Source of the DNA: Bemisia tabaci
Lineage: Eukaryota > Arthropoda > Insecta > Hemiptera > Aleyrodidae
Assembly (NCBI RefSeq): GCF_918797505.1
Contig: NC_092797.1
Span: forward strand, 36,903,372-36,967,371
Direction: 5' to 3'
Length of the DNA stretch: 64,000 bases
Shown: in pieces, positions 38,701 through 50,700 of the stretch
Layout: each line of letters opens with the position of its first letter
Position numbering within the stretch: position 1 is the first letter of the stretch
Program-made: the position numbers and the translations under genes
The notes under the pieces: generated by a model
What the model was told of the DNA's origin: nothing
Databases searched by the model: none
Seen by the model: only the letters and a program-made list of their open reading frames with translations

Positions 38701-41700
38701 TTTCTGAGTTCAATTTTTTTTTTTTCTTTCAGCTCTACTGACTTGCTAATTGCTGGCGATCGCGGATTCCTCTGGATTTGTAATTTTGTTAATGTCCGAA
38801 ACGTTACCTGGAAAAATTTGTGAGCATAAAGTTCGATTCCGTCTTTGAACCAGGTTATGTGAGGCCGCGGGAACCCTTGCGCCATACAGAAGAACGTGAT
38901 CTTTCTCCCCAGCATGTAATCCAACTCAAAATGTGAAGATTTCACTATGCGCGCTCCCTGTAATCAAATAGTGCTGAGTTCATAAATGCACAGTATTCAC
39001 AAAAATATAAAATAAATAAATGATAATTATTTGTGTTTCCGCCGATAATGAACCAATCATTGTAACTATTTGTGCGAAAGGAAAAAAGATCTCTTTTTCC
39101 GGGAAGAAAATGAGTAGGTAAATTGCAAGACAGAAGTGTTGCAGCCGTGCACCTATAAAACATAGGCTTTAAAAATCACGGGAATTCACAAACGATTTTT
39201 ACGTGCCAAAGAACAGTCTTTTTTTTCACCCTCCTCAAGTACGAAGAAAAGTTCTCGTTTCGATTGATGAAAACATCCAACGAATACGCTCAAAATTGAT
39301 TTTCTTTCTGGGACAGTCAAAATTATCATTGAAATCATTGGGAATCCTTTGAAATCATGAGAATCCCAGTAATGGGAACATCTCATCGGAAGCTCCTGTC
39401 AACACATACAGACATTTTTCTGCTTGGGTTATGGCTTCATACTTTTCAGTTGTGATCTGAAAGGGGACAGAAACTTACATCAGAATTTTCGTAGTAGCTG
39501 GCACTAGCAGGGTTGTAGTGTTTAATGAGAATGGGCATGCGGGATCCGAAGTGACCCCTGCGGCCCCCTCTCCCCCTGACGGGGCCCCTCCCCCCGCCCC
39601 GCGCACCCTCGCTCCAGCCCAAAAGCGCGGCCATCAACAGGAGGAACAGCAACTTCCCGGCTCTCATATCACCGCGATCTCCAATCTCCACCGCATTAGA
39701 TCCTGGAATTAAGCCAAAAATGATTAGGGTACCTCTTCCGTGCGAAGGAAGAAAGCCGTATGAACCTCCAGACGTTGCCAAGTTTCTTTCGATGAAAATT
39801 CGAATTTATTAGGAAAATTGTGAATGGTTTTTTCCAAAAATTTTAGTCAAATTTGCACGCATTTTAATCTAAAATATCTGAAAAGTTCAAGGATAAATTT
39901 GCATGAATGTCGTCAAAAATACGTGTTTTATCAAGGGAATTTGGCAACTCTCGAATGTTTATACGACGTTCTTCCTTAGCACGGTAGACCTAGTAAGAGT
40001 GGTGTCATGCCTGTTCCACTCTTTGATTGGCTCATCAGATTCAGGCCTCTCATAGAGCCCAATGAGAAATTGTAAACAAATCCTACCGCGAGAAATTTTC
40101 ATTTTTTAGAGAAAAGTGAAAGATCTGAAGCTCTCGGTGACAATATTCAGACACTAATTAACATGGATTATAAATTGTAACATTGTCCAGAAATTTAGAA
40201 ATTAAAAATCCTTTTTCACGTCCGAAACCCAGCCGCTATCTTGTTCATGCACATCAAGCCCTTAGGGTTCACTAAAAGGGAATAATAGGATCAACGAATC
40301 AGCAAGGGACGCAATGTCTGTTCTACCTGATAAATTCATATTTTTTTTTTCTTTTTTTTTTCTTTTCTTTCTTTGAGTCAGGGAAAAGGTAAGTGAAAGG
40401 TGACATCTCACTGTTATCAGTACCCAAAAATATGAGGTTTAAGAATTACGTGACGCTAAAATTTTGAATTTTGAATCCCCCTTTATCCCTCGTCACGCGC
40501 ATATCAAGCAAGTGTGCTCGCCTCCTAGAAAATGACGACAAGATTTTGTTACACTCTTCCATTTTCCTTTAAAAAAAATAGAAAAATTGGCAATCCAAAT
40601 TTTTCAGAAAATCTGCTATCTGCGTCGAACACAGAATTAATTGTAACGTTCATGCAATACGCCCTCCTCCTCTGCTCCCTTTAGGCTGCAACGTAACTTA
40701 TGAACGGGCTTTTGACTGATAGCGAGTTTAAGGTTTTTTGTTCAGTTTCAAAGTAGGAAAAATGAGGATGTTCATTTTTCATTTTCAGCCAAACTTAAAT
40801 TTTCACTTGCTATGAAAGAGACTGAACTTTATGAGAGTTGCCAAATTGTAAAAATTACGTTTTTCTTTTTAGTTCTAAACTTGGAGAAAATATAATAAGG
40901 ACGTTTCTGAATATTTTCAAGGTCATGCAAGTGAATCGTCCGCGTGTTTAGAAACACAAAACTAAGGTTTACACCAAACAACTCTGTTCGGTTTTCGCCA
41001 AAAGCATGCCATCTGACTATCAGTCTTTTCTCAGATCAAAAAAGTCACTAAATGAATACATCTGAATGCAAAATGTCAAAAAACGTGTTTGACGGAACCA
41101 AAGCTAAATGAATTTTTCATCAACATTGAAACCTTCTAGACGCAAAGCGTTGCCTTTTTTTAATGGAAACAACATTGCCGTTACGAAAAGATACAAGTGT
41201 AATTCAGTGTGAATTAAGTGAAGTCTTAACTTTTCTCACTCGACCTTTTCTCAGACCTTTTCTGAACATCTAAAATTGGGCCGAATCTTCAAAAAGCAAA
41301 ATTCATTTATCGTAAACAGGAAACAGTATTCATAGGGATGCAAAATTTTAGAATCTTAGTATCACGCGACACGTTTTCTTATTAAAGTTTCATGCAAACT
41401 ACTTTTGGTTTAAGCATAAAAAATGTAAAAATGTGCATGTCCAAATGAGTACGTCAAGCACATCGAAGCAAATGCAAACTAAAATCTAATTGGAAATAGA
41501 CAGACCGAAAACGAGGACTTACCTAAAACGGCGTAAGATTTATTTATCCAATCAGGTAACACAAACTCGAAGGATTAATCAAAAGCTTTGTTTATCTAAT
41601 CAAAAATTCTCTGGGTCCCAGTAAGCAGAAAGGATCTGTCTATATATGCAGAGTCAAAAAAAACAACGTATGACCCCTCATAGTGATTGAAGAGATACGC

Positions 41701-44700
41701 GTTTTTTTAAATCCAGCTTCGTGCGTATAGATCCTATCACTCAATGGCGTCCAACTGTGTTCAAATTAATTTATCGAACACAAGAGTAATATTTTATTCA
41801 CATAAATAATTAAATATTCGGATGCGGGGGGGGGGGGGGGTGTCCTCTGACCACTACACGGGCCTACCCAAGTGGGGCTGTGGGCCCACTTCGTGGCGAA
41901 AAAAGAACAACAACCAAATGAAAATCAGAGCGACCAGTCGAAATTTCAAGGGCAGCGATCTAATTTGCTGTGATTACCTACTGATAGCTGAAATATCATA
42001 GAGCTCGGCCCGGTATTTACATTTTCAGTTCTGTTGACTCGGGGCAAAAATTGAAAATGGGGGGCAATGGTGTGAAAGAAGTAAGACTCACCTGTAACGG
42101 CGTGAAAGAGATTATCCAATCAGGTAGTCGAAACAAAGGGACTCGTTGTTGTTGGTAAATGGGTGTCGCTCGAGGCGGGATTCGGGGGGCCGGGCGCGGG
42201 TCCCTGGGGCCGGCGGCACTTGAGGAGGCTGTCTGTCCGCTCAACGAACCTCAATTGCCGCCCGACGAGATAATCGATCCTTTTGCGCCTTCTGATCCCC
42301 GATCTATCCCCGAGGTCCCCCCTCGCCGCCCATTGTTTTCCAGCGATACGCTACCGGCGCACAGGGGATCGAGCCAATAGAGAATGGAGATGTTGCATGT
42401 GGGTAAAAGTTCGCGAGAAACACGATGGTGACACTGCTTTTCTCTGAAATCAACTCCCAAGCTCAAAAAAAGCTCTCAAGTTGAGGCCAAAATGGAGGGG
42501 ATATCCCACGCTATCCTGAGAGTCCACCTCTACATCAAGACGAACTCTCCATGCAAAGATAGGGATCAAATACATTAGCAGTGATGCCGTTTTTTCAGTT
42601 TTAGAGTCTCCAAATAAAGTGGCAGCCCTGTCAATGTGTTTGCTCCGTATCTTTGCATGGAGAGTTTGTCTTGATGTAGAGGTCGACTCTCAGGATAGCG
42701 TGGGATATCCCCTGATTATCCCCTCCATATTGGCCTCAACATGAGAGCTTTTTTTTGAGCTTGGGAGTTGATTTCAGAAAAAACCTGCAACCGGCAACAC
42801 CGCTAATGTATTTGCTCCCTATATATCTTTGCATGGAGAATTTGTTTTGATGTAGACGTGGACTCTCAGGATAGCGTGGGATATCCCCTCCATTTTGACC
42901 TCAACTTGAGAGCTTTTTTTTGAGATTGGGAGTTGATTTCAGAGAAAAGCAGTGTGACCATCGTGTTTCTCGCGAACTTTTACATAAGAATCAATAGTCA
43001 AATCGCAAATTCCTCACACATGCAACATCTCCATTCGCAGGTGTCTGAAATTTGATGAATTTCGTGTTTAAGTGGAAACTACTGAGTGAACTGAATACGA
43101 GGATACCCGTGCTTCATGAACTGAACAATTGGACGTATTTCTATCAAACAGACCTATGTGGAGGTGAGAAATATGGGGTGTGCTCTTGGAAGCTGCATAA
43201 GAAACAATGTAAAAGTGGACGTGATTCCTTTTGAAGAATTGGCAAAGCGGGATTTTACATTCTACCAAACAGACCTATGTGGCAACTGAATGCGGAACTC
43301 ATGAGCCGCGGGCATGGCAAGAGAGCGTTGTGGACAGGGCTCATGAGTTTATGCGGAGCGGGCGGACGGCGGCGGCGGAGGCGGGCGGCTTCGTTGCCGC
43401 TGACGTCACTGGCGCACAATTATTCTCATTCACTCTTACGCAAAGAGAACTAACGAGCACACCCCATATTTCTCACCTCCACGTAGGTCTGTTTGGTAGA
43501 AATACGTCCCATTATCGGAGAAGATATGACAAAATGATCTCACCTGCTAAAATACGTGTGTTTAAATGGGAAATCGACGGTGTGAGTCGGCAATCACATA
43601 ACTCGGTTTGCGACGTCGCAGACTTCCTGTTATACTTTATTTTTTAAACGGCAAACCACTCAACGGCAATTCTTTAAAATTGCCGTGATTTTTCTTCTCT
43701 GTGCGAAGAAAATTCTGCAAAAACTTCGAGGAATGATATCAATTTGTTCGCCTTTAAAAAAATAACATAGAGGAGGAGATTTTCAGACACCGCAAACGAG
43801 TTATGTGATTGCCGACTTACACCGTCGAGATGCCGCCAGATGACGTCACCAGGTGGTGCATTTTCTCACTTTTAAATCTATTTTTCTACTATTTCCTATA
43901 GAAAAAAAAATAATAAAAAATACTGTAATGTTAGCTCTATAAGCACTTTCAGATGAGGCAATAAACATTTTGCATGCAAATTCTCCACTATAGAGGTCGG
44001 ACATGAAATTTTTGACCAAAACTGCAACTTTTGGTATTCATATCGTCAAATTTTTAATTTTAAGGGGTGCTTCTAGAAGAAAATACCACGAGGAAACCAA
44101 CGGAACCACTTTTAGAACCACAAAGTTTTGTATAACCGGAGTTAGAAGCGTTTAAAGTTTCCAAATTTTGTCCGACCTCTCCGATTGACTCGATCCACTG
44201 TGCGGCGGAATTTCTTTCGCCTCGAAATTGTTAAATTGTTACGCCCGTCATTGGCGCATCGGGCGCTCAGACACTTGGGATACCCTATTTTGAGATTTTC
44301 ACCGTTGATTTTTTTTTCTTCGTTTCGGTGTCAGACTTTTTTTTTTTTTTTTTTTTTTTCACGCTTTGGGTTTTCGGAAATGCTTCCGTCAAGAGCTGTG
44401 GCAACTCTTCAAAAATAAATTGAACGGGTCATTTTAAATTTAATTAGGGATCGTCACTAAATCACGTGACGCAATTTTTCGGCATGTTTGACCCCCCCCC
44501 CCCCCCATTCAACACGTAAAAACAAAATGGCGTAACGCTCTGCTCCCCCCCCCCCCCCCCTAGAGCGTTCCCTAATTTAGGGGCGGCCCCTTAAAACGTT
44601 TTTTTTTTATTTGTTTAATTTTTGTTTTTAAACAAGATAAAGAAAATCAGCACAACAAGGATTGTTTTTATTTATTGTCACGCATTGGGGTTTTAAAGAT

Positions 44701-47700
44701 ACTTCCACTCGGAGCAACTGCGACTCCTCAATATTTAATGAAAGTCTTTCTTTTTTAATGTTTTCATTAATTTTGTATCATGTTTGAAAGAAAAGCACCC
44801 AGCACAGCAATGGTTAATACAGTTACATTACGCAGACTTTGAAAATCTGCGTAATGCTAGGGAGCAATCTATTCGTAAATAATCGGAATGTCTGAAACAT
44901 GTAATATTGGAAATTTTTCGAATTTGGAGTACTAGACCTCAATCCAACGAAAATGTTGGGTCGATTCGATAGCGAAAATATTGAATTATACATTGGCTAA
45001 TCTTAGCCGGCGCATCAAGTCTTTTCTTAAATTGAGGGAAATAATTCATCGAAAATTGCCCCTTCAAGCTGAAGGGTAGGCCAAGGGCAGTTGCCTGACA
45101 TGATTAGGTATCATCTTTCGCAAATTACTGTAGTAGGTGTCAATTATGATAATTAAGGCAACTTTTATTTCTTCATCAGTGTGTTTCTTGTTGAAATTAG
45201 ATTTGAGTCAAATTTTTGCAAATTGGCACCTAATGTTTTCTTTCTCTTATGTCTGTTACAGAGGATTATGGAACACGCCGTATGTTTCAACTGCCATCCT
45301 GATCAATGCAACTTTATTCCAAACAAAAGCACTTCGTCCAATTTACAAATACCAGGGTCTTGATCCAGATATGAGTTTTTGTGCCTACTATCGAGATATG
45401 GTAATGCAACTCATTTTGTCCAAAAATATCCCTCCTCCTCTTGCTCCCCATAATATGAACATTAGTAGCAGAAGAATTCCTCCTCTTCACACAGGGTAAC
45501 AAAAAAATTTTATTCGGGGGATCTCATTTAGCTGGTTTTAAGGGGGACAAAATAGAATCTTCACTTAAGCATTGCAGGATTTGACATCTAGATATGAGTT
45601 ATGATGTGAAACTTTCTTTAATGTAAAAATCTTTAGACAAATTGTGCTAATGCTTTCACAGTTCACTTGAATCGTCAGGAAAATAAAACCATTTTAAATT
45701 TTGAAAAATGCAGAAAATTGCACGAAGTATGACGCAGATGTAAAATCTGTAATATTCAAAACTATGCTTTTTTTCCCTAGACATTTAATTTTTTAGCTCT
45801 GCATTTAGCTGTGGCAAAGTATTTTTAAGTTCAATGGACCCTTATTACCTAAAAAATATTAAAAATGTAGACTCTTTTGGAACTTGGTGTACAAGCTAGT
45901 GATCGGTATATCTCTCTTCTTTGTGGCTGATCGTCATCATGCGCATTTGAAATTTTACCTGGTACATAGTAATTGGTGGACGTTTAAGAATTTCCAGCTT
46001 TGGTCCTCTTTTTTAATTTTTCATCATTTTTTTTGAGCAATAACAATTTATCTTAACCAGTACTTATGTTTCAATCTCCATTTTAGTACACTTTTATGTA
46101 CGTGGACAACCAAGTCATCTATGGTCATCTTGTTAGCAAAGACTTCTTTGACACAGCAAGGACAAACCCGGACTTCTATGAAATGCGGGAAAACAAGTAT
46201 GATTGGGACAAACGTTATCTTCATGAAGAATACTATGAAAATTTGAAACTCGGGGCCGCAACTCATCAGGTATTGTCACTAACCCAATGTTAAAAAGAAT
46301 TCTACATATGTTCAAGTTCATTTGTTTACTTTTGTAACTATATTTCCTACAATTGTTTAATCCATTGAACAAATTATTCTTCGTTTTCTTTCCCCTTAGT
46401 CATTGACACATCCAGCAAATTGGCATAATTGCTTTTCTTCCATTTAAACCTACTGAAATGTATCGATTCTTCTAGGGAGTTAGCGCTTCAGCAAGAATCG
46501 ATTATTCAACACTGGTTTAAATTTAGGAAAGCCAGTGTTGCCACATTGCTGGATCCGCCTCTGCCCTCAGGCAACCTCTCTTGTCAGAGGATCACCATGA
46601 AAATGTTGCCAACATTATTCAAGGATTCTTATTGTTTCTTTCACCTTTTCCTCGGCATTTAAATGAAAACAAATTAATTTTTAGAAGAACCCTGCAGCAG
46701 TAAAAAATATTATCAAATGACAGCTCACTGGAAAAATCATTTTCCCTTTTAAGTGATGATCTAACTAGGTTGAAAAAGCACACTCGAGCTCAACTCTCTT
46801 TTCCCCCCTCTTCATCCCCTTATTTTTTCCATAAAATGTCATTTTTATCGTTGAAATAATTTCTTTTTTGCCCTACAAGAAAATCATATCACACCTTTTT
46901 CCCGATAGAATAATGAATTGAAGTTAATTACATTGGAATATCATTACGTTTTATGATGCTTCTTTTCTTTTTTCTGTGCCAAGATTTGGCAATTCTTGTA
47001 GTTTTTCTCACCAGTATATTTAAGGTACTTGCTCTATCCTCATGTTTTTCATATGTACTAGATTAATCGCAGCATTTTATTTTTCAGTCAAATAAATTTT
47101 CTCTTTCACTTTTATTCACAGACTAAGAAATAGAGGATGAAAAAATGAATAATCAATGATATGACACAGGTTTAATTAGGTTTTTTGTCGTAGGTTGGTC
47201 TTTTACAACCAAGGTTAGGGGCTTTTAATTTTTATTCACGTTTGTAGACATAAGTTGAAGTCTCTCAAACACCCAAGGTTTTTTTAATGAGAAACATTAA
47301 TATAATTTCTTTTTGTTGTTCTCAGCCTTGTCCTGATGTGTACTGGTTCCCCATTGGATCGCCAAGATTCTGCAAAGAGTTAATCGAAATAGTTGAAGCG
47401 TATGGTCAGTGGTCAGATGGATCCAATAATGTATGTACCTTTTACCTTTTTAGTTTACCAATCTTTTAAAATGGTGATCTTTAAAGTAATAGTTAATGCT
47501 CTTTATTTATCAAAATGCTGTCCTAGTACTTGTTCAATTATTTTCTTGTCAGTCACAGAAGAACGATCAATCACTTTTAATTAAACTGGATGAAAGTACT
47601 TTAAGCACAAGGTAGGAATCGTAGGATCCTAGTCAAGGTGACGTCTTTACACTGCATTATGCAGTGATTTCTCATTATTGAAGGAAAAAGCTCGTATGAG

Positions 47701-50700
47701 TATAATTTTCTCTCTTGGATTTTTGCTGTTTGGCACAACACTAGTTGCGTCCAATCAGAAAGTAACTGTAGACGCGCTCTACCTCTAATTGGAGCCATCA
47801 TCAGTACAGTGCAGCTTTCTGACTTTCTGCTTCCACTCATGAAAGAGGCAAAATTTTTCAGTAAAAAAACGTTTTCAGAGTTGACAAGAAAATGCGGATT
47901 TTGAGATTTCCTCAGAAAATACCCTGGTATCCTAAAGAAGGGGCAGTTGCAAGTTGATTCGTTTATTCATATGCTTAAAAAATACATTAAGTTGCACTAT
48001 AATCAATCAAGCAAATTGGTGCCCTGGTTTGGTAGATCAAAATTTTACATAGCTTTTTCTTGTAACTTTTGTAATTGGACTGCAAACTTCAAACCTCCAC
48101 AAATGCCACTTATTGTGAAACTTAAGGACTTTTTTGCCCCTCATTTTATGTGAAAAACCTATCTTTCCCCTGGTATTAATAATTTTTTTTGAGTTTTATT
48201 GAACCAAGGCTCCTGTCCTCATAGACGATCACATTTATACACCGTTTTAAATTGTGTGTATTACTAATTTTTTTCTAAAACGATAGGATTCAAGATTGGA
48301 AACAGGGTATGAAGCAGTTCCAACAAGAGATATTCACATGAATCAAGTTGGACTACACGGTCAGTGGCTTGAATTTCTCCGTGTCTATGTGAAACCTCTT
48401 CAGGAGAAAGTCTTCATTGGATATCATCATGATGTAAGTATTTAGCTCTGGACTACATTTTGTAGAGTTCTGTACGATTGAATCTTGTATCAGTATGTAC
48501 GTAATTATGGTGTTAAGGGTAAAAAATGAACTTGGGAAATAGTTAAAATGTTACAAGAATATAATTTAATTGGCAAAATTTTGTTGCAATCTGTTTAATA
48601 TATATTTTATTGGGTAAGTTAAATGTGAAAAATTGCTAGGGAGAGATAAAATGAACAGTCGAAAATCCAGGCATTAGTCAAATGATTCTAAAGAGCCATC
48701 AGACTTTTAAATCTGTAAAAGACATGCTTCAAATGCTTTACAATGCGTCAAATTAAGACGAACTTCTTTAAAATCTTGTAAAGATCACTGTAATTAACCT
48801 CAGTTATTGCTTTGTTTCTTTCTTGTGTTGTACAAATATTTCTAAGTCATCCTTCTTAGTGAGCATAAAAAAAGTTTTTGCATGATTCCAAAATGCTGTC
48901 TTCTGAATCGCTGAAATTTTCAGGGTTTAGGTGACCTTAAAAAGTCTTCAGTTATCCCTGTTTTTTCTGCTTTTCAAGTCCTTGAAATTATTTGATCTGT
49001 TGGAAAAGATGTGAAAGAAATTGATTGTTCTTAAATTTTGGAATTATAAGTACAATGTGGTGCTCTAACTTCATGAAGACCTTATGCCAAAAAACAAGGG
49101 GTGCCAGAATATTTTTTTGCCCATTGAATTGATCCAGCCTTGATTTCTGTGTACGCCTGTCTGTTCACCTGAGAAATTTCCTGAAACACCATAAAAAACC
49201 TTTATGGCTCCCAAAACAGTAAAATTGGTACCTTAAAGTTACAAAAACCGACCAAATTGCTCTTAAAATTTGAAATGAAGTCAGAACACCGGTCCAACTC
49301 TTGATACCTGAAATTTTTTTTTTTCATTTTTAAGTCTCAAGTGTAATTCCATCTTTAAGTTTGTCTTTCATTTTTACTTGTATGGAAAATTTTTTATTCA
49401 CATGTGGTGTCCCCTCTTTCTCAGCTGTCTGACTCTGAATTAATTTTTTCGCCTTTTGCACTGCATCGGTGCTTGGCTTATTTTCAAGTGAAGTTTGAGT
49501 GTGCTGTCAGTGCAGGGACTTGTCATGTGTATTTTTGAGAGAGAAATTTCTGCCGTTAAAGATTTTCAATTTCTTTGAAAACTCTCCCGAAAAGTCTTGA
49601 AAATTTCTTGTGTTTCCAGTCGGGAGTCCTTAAGTAAAAATGTTGTTAAAGACCTTGAAAAGTCATCAATCAATTTTATTTTGTTCTGATTGCATGTAGC
49701 ATGATTTTGTAAAAACTACTCAGAGGTGCATAAAGAGGCGCAGAAGAAATATGATCTTATGTTGAAATTTTAAAAAATTATTGGAACCTCATTGAGCAGA
49801 ACAAAACAATTTACTTCAGATATTGTCAAGCTTTCTCAAATTTGTTTCTGTATTACATATAAATCAATCCGTACATCTTATTGATACTTTCAGGGGTTAA
49901 TCTTGGTGTTGGAAGGAGTCACTACTAAACGTTTCCGATCCATTGGCGCGTTGATGAATTTTTTATTGAGAGAATGTTATGACTCGTGAATTGTGGCAAT
50001 ATCTAAAGTGAGTTGTTTTTTTCCTGCCTGATGTGGTCTGAGGTAATCTGAGAGAAAGTAGTTGTATTGCTTGGCACATTTTTTATGCAAAACTTGTGAT
50101 TTAAGTCATCTGAGTAGGCTGAGTTATTCTGAATCTAAGAATATTTTTCAATTCTAACATTGGATACTGACATATTTAAATGCCAATCAAATTCAAGAAA
50201 CTTTTTAAATATTTCTTTTAAAGCATTATTGTATTTAAAGTGGAGAACTTTTTAACTTTCATTCAATTAATATTTTTAATTCAAATTTCAAAGTTTAGCC
50301 TCTCAAGGGAACAACATTATAAAGTAAGCATGTCAAGTTTATATGTTTCCTCCCAGATTACCTTGTGGAAATGCATTTTGTTCTTAAGAAAATGTGTGCT
50401 TTTGTATTCTTGTTCTATTTTTAATAATAAGGGCGACTCTCGAGGCCTATTTCAAGATATTTAAAACTAAGAAAAAAACCAGCTTTGATTCATTGTTGAA
50501 AGTTGCCTCATTTGGCAACGACTGATTTTTTTAGTCCAATGAAACTAAAAAAATATCCATTCTCTCGCTTAACTCCCCATTAGTAGGGATTTCAGAGTGC
50601 AGAGAATGAAGAATGGTTGCATAAGGTAGAGTCATCCGTGCTCTCTAGCTGCTAAGACAAGAGAAGCTAGCTATACCCTTGCAAATAGGTAGACTCCACT

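Larger units (their letters stand above)
19397..45261 (+). other. 25.9-kb PLOD intron hosting two antisense genes
   Basis: The intron begins after codon AGA-AA at 19396 (GTGAGT) and ends at the acceptor CTGTTACAG before 45262, where the phase resumes as K-G-L-W-N-T. All other visible PLOD introns are at most about 2.8 kb. It contains two oig-4-like genes on the opposite strand and about twenty short transposon copies. The subregions 22226-24097, 34431-36238 and 39703-41522 contain nothing I can name beyond AT-rich sequence. Confidence 0.9.

Noticed and set aside
42017..42380. Pro/Arg-rich frames on both strands
   Set aside because: Explained by the GC-rich island upstream of oig-4B. No signal peptide, domain or splice support.
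43231..43647. 138-codon frame on the plus strand
   Set aside because: Runs across the MITE at 43131-43509 into family C sequence.
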